A stretch of DNA of 64,000 bases from DATHXC01 sp035459965 (GTDB lineage: Bacteria > Pseudomonadota > Gammaproteobacteria > Burkholderiales > Methylophilaceae), in the NCBI GenBank assembly GCA_035459965.1, contig DATHXC010000009.1, positions 124,001 to 188,000 of the forward strand, read 5' to 3'. Below the pieces are notes generated by a model. It searched no databases, was not told where the DNA came from, and saw only the letters and a list, made by a program, of their open reading frames with translations. The position numbers were made by a program, and so were the translations under genes. Below, one piece after another: positions 1 to 9,573 of this stretch (its first letter is position 1; each line of letters opens with the position of its first letter).

Positions 1-580
1 CCATCGCTTGAGTTTTACTTCTACCGAGCTCAGCCAGAATTACGAAAAGCAGGAAATCATATTGCCGCGTAAAACGGTGATTGAGCTGATTAAGCTGCTG
101 GATGAAAGCGACGAAGAAGTCACCATTGAAATCACAAGCGGCCAGGTGAATTTCTCTTTCGGTGATATCCGATTGATTTCAAAAGTAATTGATGGAAAAT
201 TCCCGGATTACACACGTGTAATTCCAGTAGGCCACCAGAATAACTTCACTGTAGATCGCATGACTATCCTGCTTTCCATGCAGCGCGCATCTATCCTGTC
301 TAATGAAAAGTATCGTGGTATCCGTTTGGTCCTGGGCCAGAATAGCCTGCGCCTGATTAGCACCAACAGCGAGCAGGAAGAAGCAGAAGAAGAACTGGAA
401 ATTAACTACGTGGGCGATCCGTTGGATATTGGCTTCAATGTCACTTACATGATCGATGTGTTGAATAACGTGAATAGCGACAATATCGTATTCTCGTTTG
501 CCGATGCCAATAGTAGCTGCCTGGTTACCGTGCCGAATGACAACAACTACAAGTATGTAGTGATGCCAATGCGCATTTAG
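1..580 (+). CDS. dnaN: DNA polymerase III beta sliding clamp, C-terminal part (5' truncated)
   Basis: This is the 3' half of the beta clamp, the ring that tethers the replicative polymerase to DNA. The reading frame is already open at base 2 (His-Arg-Leu, the end of the family's GHRL stretch), so the gene starts outside the window and about 193 of roughly 370 residues are present. Visible family hallmarks are IVGKFPDY-like VIDGKFPDY, ILSNEKYRGIRL, the acidic EQEEAEEELE stretch, DIGFNVTYMIDVLN, and the C-terminal VVMPMRI. It is followed by a parS site and gyrB, the usual origin-proximal order. The match is unambiguous; only the missing 5' part limits the entry. Confidence 0.97.
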   Translation, partial: HRLSFTSTELSQNYEKQEIILPRKTVIELIKLLDESDEEVTIEITSGQVNFSFGDIRLISKVIDGKFPDYTRVIPVGHQNNFTVDRMTILLSMQRASILSNEKYRGIRLVLGQNSLRLISTNSEQEEAEEELEINYVGDPLDIGFNVTYMIDVLNNVNSDNIVFSFADANSSCLVTVPNDNNYKYVVMPMRI

Positions 581-623
581 CCTGCATGATTTAAAGATTT
601 ATAGCATAAAGCATTAAAAGTAA

Positions 624-639
624 TGTTTCACGTGAAACG
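624..639. promoter_or_regulatory. parS centromere-like site (ParB binding)
   Basis: The 16 bases TGTTTCACGTGAAACG contain the perfect 14-bp palindrome GTTTCACGTGAAAC at 625-638. It matches the widely conserved chromosomal parS consensus TGTTTCACGTGAAACA at 15 of 16 positions. It lies in the dnaN-gyrB gap, where origin-proximal parS sites are expected. Its inferred role is loading ParB for origin segregation. Confidence 0.9.
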
Positions 640-676
640 CGAACTTAAAAATTAATACAAAACTTAAGACAAAATT

Positions 677-3103
677 ATGACCCAGCAAGACAAAAAGCCA
701 GATAACAACGATTACGATTCATCAAGCATTACCATCCTGGAAGGCCTCGATGCCGTGCGTAAGCGCCCGGGCATGTACATCGGCGATACTTCTGATGGTA
801 GCGGCTTGCACCACATGGTGTTCGAGGTGGTGGATAACGCGATTGACGAAGCCTTGGCTGGGCATTGCGATGATATCAAGATCATCATCCACCCTGATAA
901 CTCCATCAGCGTTGCCGATAACGGTCGCGGCATTCCGGTAGATATCAAGCAGGATGACAAAAATGACATCAAGCGCTCTGCAGCTGAAATCGTAATGACA
1001 GAGCTGCACGCAGGCGGCAAGTTCGACCAGAACTCCTATAAGGTGTCTGGCGGCCTGCATGGTGTGGGTGTATCAGTAGTAAATGCCTTGTCTGATTGGC
1101 TGCGCCTACGTATCGCGCGTGGCGGCAAAATGTACCAGATGGAATTCAAGCGCGGCGTGCCGGTGTCGCCATTGGCGGAAACCGGTGTAACCGATCGTAA
1201 GGGTACCGAAGTGCACTTTTTCCCCTCTATCGAAACCTTCGCCCTGATCGAATTCCACTTTGATATTCTGGCCAAGCGTCTGCGTGAACTGTCATTCCTC
1301 AATAATGGCGTCAAGATCGAGTTGATAGACCAGCGCCCAAACGGAAAAACAGAAAACTTTGCCTACTCAGGCGGAGTGCGCGGCTTTGTGGAATACATGA
1401 ACCGCAGCAAGTCTGTGCTGCACCCAAAACCATTCTATGCCGTCGGCGAAAAAGACGGCATGACCATCGAAGTCTCCATGCAATGGAACGACTCCTATAG
1501 CGAAACCGTACAGTGTTTCACCAACAACATTCCGCAGCGCGATGGCGGTACCCACTTAACCGGCCTGCGCACCGCCATGACCCGCACGCTCAATAACTAT
1601 ATTGAGCAGAACGAGCTGGCGAAAAAAGCTAAGATCGAAACCAGCGGCGACGACATGCGTGAAGGCCTGATGTGCGTGCTTTCAGTCAAGGTACCAGAGC
1701 CCAAGTTCTCATCCCAAACCAAGGATAAACTGGTTTCAGGTGAAGTCCAGCCCGTAGTGCAAGAGGTGGTATCAGCTAAGCTTGCCGAATTCCTGCTGGA
1801 AAACCCGATAGACGCCAAAGTGATCTGCAACAAGATTATTGATGCCGCACGTGCTCGTGACGCTGCGCGTAAAGCCCGTGAAATGACACGCCGTAAAGGC
1901 GCCATGGACACCATGGGCCTTCCCGGCAAGCTGGCCGATTGCCAGGAACGTGATCCCGCTAAGTGCGAAATCTACCTGGTCGAGGGTGACTCAGCCGGCG
2001 GCTCTGCCAAGCAAGGGCGTGACCGTAAAAACCAGGCCATCCTGCCACTCAAGGGTAAGATTCTTAACGTAGAAAAAGCCCGTTTCGACAAGCTGTTAGG
2101 CTCGCAAGAAATTGCCACGCTGATCACAGCGCTGGGCACCGGTATTGGTAAAGACGACTTTAGCGCCGAAAAACTGCGCTATCACCGCATTATCATCATG
2201 ACCGATGCCGACGTCGACGGTGCCCACATCCGCACCTTGCTACTCACATTCTTCTACCGCCAGATGACCGAGCTGGTAGAGCGCGGCCATATCTACATCG
2301 CGCAACCACCACTGTACAAGGTCAAGCAGGGCAGAGATGAACGCTATCTTAAAGACCAGCACGAGTTGGATGAATACCTGCTGCAATCCGCACTAAAAGG
2401 TGCCGAGCTATTAACCAAAGAGGGTGGCGAAACCCTCACGGGCGATCCACTCGCTGCTATCGCCAAGCAAATGGTACTCACAGAAGCCGTCATCCGTCGC
2501 ATTGCCTCGCTGTACGACGAAAGCGTATTGCGCGCCATGCAAGATCTGGGTGAGATCAGTCTGAGCGACGAAACCGGCGCAGAAGCTGCCGCCAGCAAAT
2601 TACGCCCCATCCTCGGTGCTATCGGCTCCGAAGTCATCGTCGCCTTCGACCAGGAAACCGCCACCTACCGCCTGGAAATTAACAAGTACGTGCACGGCAA
2701 CCTGCAATGCTGCGTCATTGATGCCGATTTTCTGGCCAGCGGCGACTATCGCCAGATCAGCCGCATCTCCGTTATGCTACAAGGCCTGCTTGGCGAAGGC
2801 GCCACCATCAAACGCGGTGAAAAGACCCAAGCCATCACCACCTTCAAAGCCGGCCTGGACTGGTTGCTGGAAGAAGCCAAACACGGCCTCGGCATCCAAC
2901 GCTACAAAGGCTTGGGAGAGATGAACCCATCACAACTATGGGAAACCACCATGGACCCACAAGTGCGCCGCCTGCTCAAGGTACAGATCGACGATGCCAT
3001 CGCCGCCGATGAAATCTTCACTACCCTAATGGGCGACCAGGTAGAACCTAGACGTGCGTTTATTGAGAACAATGCGCTGGGTGTGAATAACCTGGATATT
3101 TAG
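677..3103 (+). CDS. gyrB: DNA gyrase subunit B
   Basis: This is the ATPase and Toprim subunit of DNA gyrase, which introduces negative supercoils together with GyrA. At 808 residues it is very close to the E. coli protein (804). In order, the GHKL ATPase domain has VDNAIDEA, DNGRGIPV and the GGLHGVGVSVVNALS lid region. The Toprim domain has EGDSAGGSAKQGRDR and the metal-binding DADVDGAHIRTLL. The C-terminal part has QRYKGLGEMNPSQLWETTMD. The ATG at 677 lies about 95 bases after dnaN, with parS in the gap. A hairpin at 3221-3244 probably ends the transcript. No anomalies were seen. Confidence 0.98.
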   Translation: MTQQDKKPDNNDYDSSSITILEGLDAVRKRPGMYIGDTSDGSGLHHMVFEVVDNAIDEALAGHCDDIKIIIHPDNSISVADNGRGIPVDIKQDDKNDIKRSAAEIVMTELHAGGKFDQNSYKVSGGLHGVGVSVVNALSDWLRLRIARGGKMYQMEFKRGVPVSPLAETGVTDRKGTEVHFFPSIETFALIEFHFDILAKRLRELSFLNNGVKIELIDQRPNGKTENFAYSGGVRGFVEYMNRSKSVLHPKPFYAVGEKDGMTIEVSMQWNDSYSETVQCFTNNIPQRDGGTHLTGLRTAMTRTLNNYIEQNELAKKAKIETSGDDMREGLMCVLSVKVPEPKFSSQTKDKLVSGEVQPVVQEVVSAKLAEFLLENPIDAKVICNKIIDAARARDAARKAREMTRRKGAMDTMGLPGKLADCQERDPAKCEIYLVEGDSAGGSAKQGRDRKNQAILPLKGKILNVEKARFDKLLGSQEIATLITALGTGIGKDDFSAEKLRYHRIIIMTDADVDGAHIRTLLLTFFYRQMTELVERGHIYIAQPPLYKVKQGRDERYLKDQHELDEYLLQSALKGAELLTKEGGETLTGDPLAAIAKQMVLTEAVIRRIASLYDESVLRAMQDLGEISLSDETGAEAAASKLRPILGAIGSEVIVAFDQETATYRLEINKYVHGNLQCCVIDADFLASGDYRQISRISVMLQGLLGEGATIKRGEKTQAITTFKAGLDWLLEEAKHGLGIQRYKGLGEMNPSQLWETTMDPQVRRLLKVQIDDAIAADEIFTTLMGDQVEPRRAFIENNALGVNNLDI

Positions 3104-3220
3104 TTTTGTAGGATCTCACCCAAATCTAGATTTATCTCATATTCTTAGATGTTAACTAATAATAGGTTATTAAAATAAAATGAGTAAATCTGACTTTTTT
3201 AGAAAGTAAATGATTAACAA

Positions 3221-3244
3221 TGAAAGCCCTTTATGGGCTTTTAT
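3221..3244 (+). terminator. Rho-independent terminator after gyrB
   Basis: A 7-bp stem AAAGCCC/GGGCTTT with a 5-base loop (3223-3241) is followed by a short T-rich stretch. It lies about 120 bases after the gyrB stop and just before hsdR, so it separates the origin genes from the restriction operon. Confidence 0.7.
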
Positions 3245-3292
3245 TCTATTTAGTTTAAGAAGTTACTTAAAAAAATTGAAGTAGGGGGAAAT

Positions 3293-5638
3293 TTGGGAAC
3301 AGAGAAATTATCAGAACGCGATATCTGTTCTAAATTTATAACCCCAGCTATTACAGCAGCAGGATGGGATTTGCTTAGCCAAATCCGCGAAGAAGTCAGC
3401 TTCACCAAGGGCCGCATTATTGTTCGGGGTAAGCTCCATAGTCGCGGTGAGCAAAAACGTGCCGACTACATCCTGTATTACAAATCCAACATTCCCATCG
3501 CCGTTATTGAGGCAAAAGATAATACACACGCTATAGGCGCTGGCATGCAACAAGCGCTCAACTATGCCGAAACCTTGGGCGTGCCTTTTGTGTTTAGCTC
3601 GAATGGCGATGGCTTTTTGCTACATGATCGAACCGGCGATGCAGCCAAGATAGAACAAGAGCTGAGCTTAGATGAGTTCCCCAGTCCTGCCGATCTTTGG
3701 CTACGCTATTGTAAATGGAAAGGTATAGCAACCACGCAAGCGCGTAGCACGGTGGAAATGCCTTACCACGATGACGGCAGTCACCGCGCGCCACGTTATT
3801 ACCAAGCTAATGCAATTAATAACACGATAGAAGCGGTTGCCAGAGGCCAGCAGCGCATTCTGCTGGTCATGGCCACTGGTACAGGCAAAACCTATACCGC
3901 CTTTCAGATCATCTGGCGGCTGTGGAAGTCCGGCACTAAAAAGCGCATTCTGTTTCTGGCAGACCGCAACATTCTGGTCGATCAAACCAAAAACAACGAT
4001 TTCAAACCGTTTGGCGCGGCGATGACCAAAATCAGTAAACGCCAGATAGATAAAAGCTATGAAATTTACCTGTCGCTATATCAGGCAGTTACGGGTAACG
4101 AAGAAGATAGAAATATCTATAAACAGTTCTCGCCAGACTTCTTCGACTTGATCGTAGTAGATGAGTGCCATCGTGGCAGTGCAGCAGAAGATTCAGCATG
4201 GCGTGAAGTGCTGGAATACTTTGGCAATGCCACCCATGTGGGCCTCACCGCTACGCCAAAAGAAACCAAAGAGGTTTCCAGCATTACTTATTTTGGCGAC
4301 CCGGTGTATAGCTACACGCTCAAGCAAGGCATAGAAGATGGCTTTTTAGCCCCATACAAAGTCATTAGAATCGATATCGATAAAGACTTGCAAGGCTGGC
4401 GCCCGCAAGCCGGGCAGACCGACAAAACCGGTAAAGTGATAGAAGACAGAATCTACAACCAGTCGGATATGGACCGCGCGCTGGTATTAGAAAAGCGCAC
4501 CGAGCTGGTTGCCCGCAAGATTACCGAGTTTTTAGCAGCGACTGACCCCTATGCCAAGACCATCGTGTTTTGTGACGATATCGACCATGCGGAACGTATG
4601 CGTCAGGCCTTGGTGAATCTCAACCCTGAACGCGTAAAAGAAAATCGCAAATACGTCATGCGCATCACGGGTGACGAAATGGAAGGCAAAGCCGAGCTGG
4701 ATAATTTCATTAATCCGGAAGAGCGTTATCCAGTGATCGCCACCACGTCAAAGCTCATGACTACAGGCGTGGATGCCCAAACCTGCAAACTGGTAGTGCT
4801 GGATCAGCACATCAAATCCATGACTGAATTCAAGCAAATCATCGGTCGCGGCACGCGCATTAATGAAGATTACGGCAAATACTGGTTCACCATCATGGAC
4901 TTTAAAAAAGCCACAGAGCTATTCGCCGACAAAGACTTTGATGGCGAACCCGTGGTGATCTATGAGCCAAAAGGGGATGACCCGGTAGTACCGCCAGAAG
5001 ATGAGGAAGCACCAATAGGTGGCCACGCAAGCGAGGGCGATGATGATCCTTTCGGCCCCGAACCAGAGCCTGGGCTGGGCAGGGTGAAATACGTCGTTGG
5101 CAATGTCACCGTGCATGTGGTGTCGGAGCGCGTGCAATATTACGGCCCGGAAGGTAAGCTGATTACCGAGTCGCTAAAAGATTACACCCGCCACACCGTG
5201 CGTAAAGATTACGCCTCGCTGGATGACTTTTTAAAACGCTGGACTACCGCAGACCGCAAAGCCGCCATTCTTCAAGAGCTGGAGCAGCACGGCGTTCTGC
5301 TGGAGCCATTGGCTGATGAAGTCGGCAAAGACTTTGATGTGTTTGATCTCATTTGCCATGTCGCATTTGATCAGCCACCGCTCACTCGCCGCGAACGGGC
5401 CGAGCAGGTGAAAAAACGTAATTACTTTGCCAAATATGGCCCGCAAGCCAGATTGGTGCTCGAAGCCCTGCTGGAAAAATACGCCGATACCGGTGTCGAG
5501 AATATCGAAGACATCAAAATCCTCACGCTAGACCCGTTCAAAACCATGGGCACCGCCAGCGAACTGGTCTCGGCCTTTGGTGGCAAGCCAGCCTACATAG
5601 CAGCGCTGCAAGCCCTTGAGCACGAGCTTTACGCCTGA
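3293..5638 (+). CDS. hsdR: Type I restriction endonuclease subunit R (motor and nuclease)
   Basis: HsdR is the ATP-driven translocase and nuclease subunit of a type I restriction-modification complex. It cuts unmodified foreign DNA away from the recognition site. The N-terminal PD-(D/E)xK nuclease is seen as D58 and E73-A-K75. The SF2 helicase core has Walker A ATGTGKT near residue 194, DECH near 290, GLTATPKE, and motif VI QIIGRGTRI. The C-terminal about 200 residues match the EcoEI-type HsdR C-terminal region. The length of 781 residues fits the EcoAI/EcoEI (type IB) group. TTG at 3293 is taken as start because AGGGGG lies 5 bases upstream and the family N-terminus follows directly. hsdM follows after 29 bases. 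Confidence 0.95.
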   Translation: MGTEKLSERDICSKFITPAITAAGWDLLSQIREEVSFTKGRIIVRGKLHSRGEQKRADYILYYKSNIPIAVIEAKDNTHAIGAGMQQALNYAETLGVPFVFSSNGDGFLLHDRTGDAAKIEQELSLDEFPSPADLWLRYCKWKGIATTQARSTVEMPYHDDGSHRAPRYYQANAINNTIEAVARGQQRILLVMATGTGKTYTAFQIIWRLWKSGTKKRILFLADRNILVDQTKNNDFKPFGAAMTKISKRQIDKSYEIYLSLYQAVTGNEEDRNIYKQFSPDFFDLIVVDECHRGSAAEDSAWREVLEYFGNATHVGLTATPKETKEVSSITYFGDPVYSYTLKQGIEDGFLAPYKVIRIDIDKDLQGWRPQAGQTDKTGKVIEDRIYNQSDMDRALVLEKRTELVARKITEFLAATDPYAKTIVFCDDIDHAERMRQALVNLNPERVKENRKYVMRITGDEMEGKAELDNFINPEERYPVIATTSKLMTTGVDAQTCKLVVLDQHIKSMTEFKQIIGRGTRINEDYGKYWFTIMDFKKATELFADKDFDGEPVVIYEPKGDDPVVPPEDEEAPIGGHASEGDDDPFGPEPEPGLGRVKYVVGNVTVHVVSERVQYYGPEGKLITESLKDYTRHTVRKDYASLDDFLKRWTTADRKAAILQELEQHGVLLEPLADEVGKDFDVFDLICHVAFDQPPLTRRERAEQVKKRNYFAKYGPQARLVLEALLEKYADTGVENIEDIKILTLDPFKTMGTASELVSAFGGKPAYIAALQALEHELYA

Positions 5639-5667
5639 TTTATAACCTGTAAGTACAAAGAAAACAC

Positions 5668-7146
5668 ATGAGCATTTCCAGCACCATTAAATCCATCCAG
5701 GACATCATGCGTAAAGACGTGGGTGTCGATGGCGACGCCCAACGCTTGAGCCAATTAGTGTGGATGTTATTCCTTAAGATACTGGATGACCGTGAAACAG
5801 AGTGGGCAATCGTTCAAGACAACTACCAATCACCCTTGCCAGAGCCATACCGCTGGCGCAATTGGGCGGCAAATGCAGAGGGCATGACAGGCGATGCGCT
5901 CAAACAGTTTATTGATAACGAGCTATTCCCCGCTTTGCAAAACCTGCAAGCCAAGGGCAACGACCAACGCGCCTATGTGATTCGCTCAGTGTTTGAAGAC
6001 GCCTACAACTACATGAAGTCCGGCCAGCTCATCCGCCAGGTCATCAACAAAATCCAAGAAGGCGTGGACTTTAACAAAGCCCAAGAGCGCCATTTGTTTG
6101 GTGATATGTATGAACAATTACTCCGGGATTTACAAAACGCAGGCAATGCAGGCGAGTTTTATACGCCACGCGCCGTCACTGAGTTCATGGTGCGCATGGC
6201 CAACCCACGCTTAGGCGAAAAGCTGATGGACCCTGCATGTGGCACAGGCGGCTTTTTAAGCAATACCATTGAGCATATCCGCAAGCACGATGTAAAAACG
6301 GTGGAAGACGAAGCCACGCTGCAAGCCAATATCTACGGCATTGAGAAAAAGCCACTGCCGCACATGCTGTGTACCACCAATATGATCCTGCATGGCATTG
6401 AAGTGCCCAGCAATATCCGCCACGACAACACATTGGCGCGCCCACTCATTAGCTGGGAGCCCAAAGACCGAGTGGATGTGGTCATCACCAACCCACCGTT
6501 TGGTGGCATGGAAGAAGATGGCATCGAAACCAACTTCCCTGCCACGTTTAGAACCCGTGAAACTGCCGATTTGTTTTTAGTGCTGATTATGCAGCTACTC
6601 AAAACAGGCGGCCGTGCCGCACTGGTGTTGCCCGATGGCTTTTTGTTTGGGGAAGGCATTAAAACCCGCATTAAAGAAAAACTGCTGCAAGACTGCAACC
6701 TGCACACCATCGTGCGCCTGCCCAACAGCGTGTTTGCGCCTTACACCAGCATTAAAACCAACCTGCTGTTTTTTACTAAAGGCACCCCCACGCAACACAT
6801 CTGGTTTTACGAGCAACAACTTCCAAGTGGGATTAAAGCCTACAACAAAACCAAACCCATGAAGGTAGAAGAGTTTGAAACCCTTGCCAACTGGTGGGGC
6901 AGTGATAGCGACGGCTTTAGCGCCAGACAAGAGAACGAACAAGCCTGGAAAGTCAGCCTAGCGGATATTCAAGCGCGCAATTACAACCTCGATTGCAAAA
7001 ACCCGCATGTGGGCGAGCAAATCACGCACGACCCAGAAGTGTTGTTAGCGCAATACCACACCATGCAACAAGACATTGCTAGTTTGCGCGACCAGCTTAA
7101 AAGCATATTGGGCGAAGCCCTAGCCTCAAGCACACAAGGCAACTAA
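5668..7146 (+). CDS. hsdM: Type I restriction-modification DNA methyltransferase subunit M
   Basis: HsdM is the N6-adenine methyltransferase of the type I complex. With HsdS it methylates host DNA using S-adenosylmethionine, and with HsdR it forms the restriction enzyme. The N-terminal helical domain is followed by the AdoMet motif I DPACGTGGF near residue 188 and the catalytic NPPF near residue 275. The AGEFYTPR segment just before the catalytic domain is typical of the family. The length of 492 residues is usual. The stop codon is separated by two bases from the hsdS start, so the genes are very likely cotranscribed and translationally coupled. Confidence 0.97.
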   Translation: MSISSTIKSIQDIMRKDVGVDGDAQRLSQLVWMLFLKILDDRETEWAIVQDNYQSPLPEPYRWRNWAANAEGMTGDALKQFIDNELFPALQNLQAKGNDQRAYVIRSVFEDAYNYMKSGQLIRQVINKIQEGVDFNKAQERHLFGDMYEQLLRDLQNAGNAGEFYTPRAVTEFMVRMANPRLGEKLMDPACGTGGFLSNTIEHIRKHDVKTVEDEATLQANIYGIEKKPLPHMLCTTNMILHGIEVPSNIRHDNTLARPLISWEPKDRVDVVITNPPFGGMEEDGIETNFPATFRTRETADLFLVLIMQLLKTGGRAALVLPDGFLFGEGIKTRIKEKLLQDCNLHTIVRLPNSVFAPYTSIKTNLLFFTKGTPTQHIWFYEQQLPSGIKAYNKTKPMKVEEFETLANWWGSDSDGFSARQENEQAWKVSLADIQARNYNLDCKNPHVGEQITHDPEVLLAQYHTMQQDIASLRDQLKSILGEALASSTQGN

Positions 7147-7148
7147 GC

Positions 7149-9545
7149 ATGGCCAATATTGCAAACCTGCTCACCGAGCATATGGCTATTTGGACAGCAG
7201 CGGAGACCGAGAAAAAATCAGGTCGTGGCAGAGCCGGTGGTAATACAGGGAGTGTGTATGGCGTAAAAAAACTGCGTGAGCTCATTTTAGAGTTAGCCAT
7301 GCGTGGCAAATTGGTGCCGCAAGACCCGAGTGATGAGCCAGCCAGCGAACTGCTCAAACGCATTCATGCTGAAAAATCCAAATTGATAGCAGAAGGTAAA
7401 ATAAAAAAAGAAAAACCGCTCGCACCAATTGGTGAGGTGGAAAAGCCATTTGAATTGCCAAAAGGGTGGGAATGGGTAAGCATTCAAGAAGTAACAATGC
7501 TTATAACCGATGGCACTCACCACACGCCAAACTATATTGATTCAGGCATCCCATTTATATCTGTGAAAGATATAAACGGTCAAAAAATTTCTTTTGAAGA
7601 TTGCAAATTCATTTCACAAAAAGAGCATCAAGAAATAAACGCTAGATGCAATCCAGAAATTGATGACATTCTACTTTGTAGGATTGGAACTCTTGGTAGG
7701 CCAACAATTGTTGATACAAATCTATCATTTAGTCTTTTCGTTAGTGTTGGATTGCTGAAGTTACCCAAAACAGTAAAAATTCAAAACTATCTGCATAAAG
7801 TACTTTCTAGTCCTATGATGTATGAGCAATACGACAATATAAAAGCAGGCGGTAGTCACACTAATAAACTTAATTTAGGGGACATACCAAAATTATTAAT
7901 TCCATTACCATCAGCAAATGAACAACACAGAATTATCGCCAAAATCAATTCGCTCATGGCGCTTTGCGATCAGTTAGAGCAACAACACAGCAACGCACAA
8001 CAAGCGCATGAAACCTTGGTGAGCCAACTGCTCGCTACACTCACTCAATGCCAAAATGCCGCCGATTTTAATGCCAACTGGCAGCGTATCTACGCGCATT
8101 TCGATGTGCTTTTCTCCACCGAAGCCAGCATAGACACCCTCAAGAAAACCTTGCTACAGCTCGCCGTCATGGGCAAACTCGTCCAGCAAGACCCCAATGA
8201 CGAACCCGCCAGCAAACTGCTTAAACGCATTCAAGCCGAAAAATCCAAGCTGATCACAGAAGGCAAACTCAAAAAAGAAAAACCACTTGCGCCGATTGCT
8301 GAGGATGAAAAACCGTTTGAATTGCCGAAGGGGTGGGAGTGGTCCAAGGTGTTGGATTGCTCTGTTTTTGTAACTGATGGTGAACATGCGACCCCACAAA
8401 GAACTAGTGATGGAAAAATTCCGTTGGTCACAGCTAAAAATGTACGTGATGGCTATATGAATTATGAAGATACAGATTTTGTGAATATATCTGTAGCTGA
8501 AAAATGTTGGAAAAGGTGTAAACCTGAACAATCCGATTTGTTAATGGTGTCGGTTGGTGCAACTCTTGGACGACTTACCGTACTAGAAGAAGCCAGAGAT
8601 ATGGTAATTGTTAGAAGTGTTACTTTGATTCGGCCTTGTTTGTTAAGCCCATTATATTTATCTTTAGCTATTAAGTCGCCTTTAGTTCAAGAAGCAATTT
8701 GGGGAAGTGTTAGGCAAATGGCACAACCTGGGCTATATCTTGCACAGTCATCTAATTTGGTAATACCTATAGCACCTCTCGCCGAACAACAACGCATCGT
8801 CGCCAAAGTCGATGCACTGTTGGCGCTGTGCGACCAACTCAAAACCCGCATTCAACAAGCCAACCAGCAGCAACAAGCCATTGCCGATGCGTTGGTGGCG
8901 CAGGCGCTCAAACCAGCAACTGCCGAGATTATAGATTTGGCAACATATCGGTCTACAGTCGCCTGCCATATTTTCAAACGTATGCAAAATAATCACGCAT
9001 TTGGCCGCACATTTGCCATGAAGTTGTTGTATCTCTCACAACAGCATATTGGATTTGAAATGCATCTGGAGTTTGAGCGCAAAGCTGCAGGCCCATTTAA
9101 TGAATGGATTTATGATTTTGAGGGTGATGGTGTTTCCGCAGGCTGGTTTGGCTTGGTTGAAAAGCAACTATTTAATGGCAATATCAAAATTGAATATCAA
9201 GTGAAATCGGCCATAGATGAGCCTTTAGCAATGATTGATAGTGTAGGTAGTGCCGTACAGCGTAAAGAGCTTGATCGTTTATTTTCTTTGTTTGCTGATA
9301 AAAAGACGGAAGAAGCTGAAATTAGCGCTACGCTGTTTGCTGCATGGAATGACTTTTTAATTGATGGAAAATCTCCAACAGATGATGAAATCGTGCAAGA
9401 AGTGCGTGAAAACTGGCATGAGAGCAAAGCTAAATTTTCGCCTGCACAGCTCAAAGAATGGTTGGGTTGGATGCGTAAAAATCAGATAGTCCCTCAAGGA
9501 CGTTTACCACGTACCTTGCATCAACAACGACTTAACCTGCATTAG
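7149..9545 (+). CDS. hsdS: Type I restriction-modification specificity subunit S, C-terminally extended
   Basis: HsdS sets the DNA target of the complex through two target recognition domains (TRDs). Residues about 41-109 and 331-398 are two copies of one conserved segment that ends in ELPKGWEW. Each is followed by a TRD (about 110-255 and 399-540) and a spacer helix of the type EQQRIVAKVDALLALCDQL. TRDs in the DNA (about 7476-7915 and 8343-8775) are visibly more AT-rich than the conserved parts. At 798 residues it is far longer than the usual 400-600. Residues about 600-798 form an added domain with MKLLYLSQQHIG and KAAGPFNEWIYDFEG, which I cannot assign to a function. It may be a known HsdS extension in this subfamily. 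Confidence 0.93.
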   Translation: MANIANLLTEHMAIWTAAETEKKSGRGRAGGNTGSVYGVKKLRELILELAMRGKLVPQDPSDEPASELLKRIHAEKSKLIAEGKIKKEKPLAPIGEVEKPFELPKGWEWVSIQEVTMLITDGTHHTPNYIDSGIPFISVKDINGQKISFEDCKFISQKEHQEINARCNPEIDDILLCRIGTLGRPTIVDTNLSFSLFVSVGLLKLPKTVKIQNYLHKVLSSPMMYEQYDNIKAGGSHTNKLNLGDIPKLLIPLPSANEQHRIIAKINSLMALCDQLEQQHSNAQQAHETLVSQLLATLTQCQNAADFNANWQRIYAHFDVLFSTEASIDTLKKTLLQLAVMGKLVQQDPNDEPASKLLKRIQAEKSKLITEGKLKKEKPLAPIAEDEKPFELPKGWEWSKVLDCSVFVTDGEHATPQRTSDGKIPLVTAKNVRDGYMNYEDTDFVNISVAEKCWKRCKPEQSDLLMVSVGATLGRLTVLEEARDMVIVRSVTLIRPCLLSPLYLSLAIKSPLVQEAIWGSVRQMAQPGLYLAQSSNLVIPIAPLAEQQRIVAKVDALLALCDQLKTRIQQANQQQQAIADALVAQALKPATAEIIDLATYRSTVACHIFKRMQNNHAFGRTFAMKLLYLSQQHIGFEMHLEFERKAAGPFNEWIYDFEGDGVSAGWFGLVEKQLFNGNIKIEYQVKSAIDEPLAMIDSVGSAVQRKELDRLFSLFADKKTEEAEISATLFAAWNDFLIDGKSPTDDEIVQEVRENWHESKAKFSPAQLKEWLGWMRKNQIVPQGRLPRTLHQQRLNLH
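7269..7475 (+). repeat. hsdS internal repeat, copy 1 (conserved region before TRD1)
   Basis: This segment encodes residues about 41-109 of HsdS and is roughly three-quarters identical by eye at the DNA level to the copy at 8139-8342. Shared protein landmarks are GKLVPQDP/GKLVQQDP, DEPAS, LLKRI, AEKSKLI and KPFELPKGWEW. Such repeats frame each TRD and can support TRD exchange by homologous recombination. Confidence 0.9.
8139..8342 (+). repeat. hsdS internal repeat, copy 2 (conserved region before TRD2)
   Basis: This is the second copy of the HsdS conserved segment (residues about 331-398), in direct orientation about 870 bases after copy 1. The two differ mostly by synonymous or conservative changes, which suggests an old in-frame duplication or the ordinary two-repeat architecture of HsdS. 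Confidence 0.9.
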
Positions 9546-9573
9546 AGTAATTGCGCCGGGATAAAATTAACAC

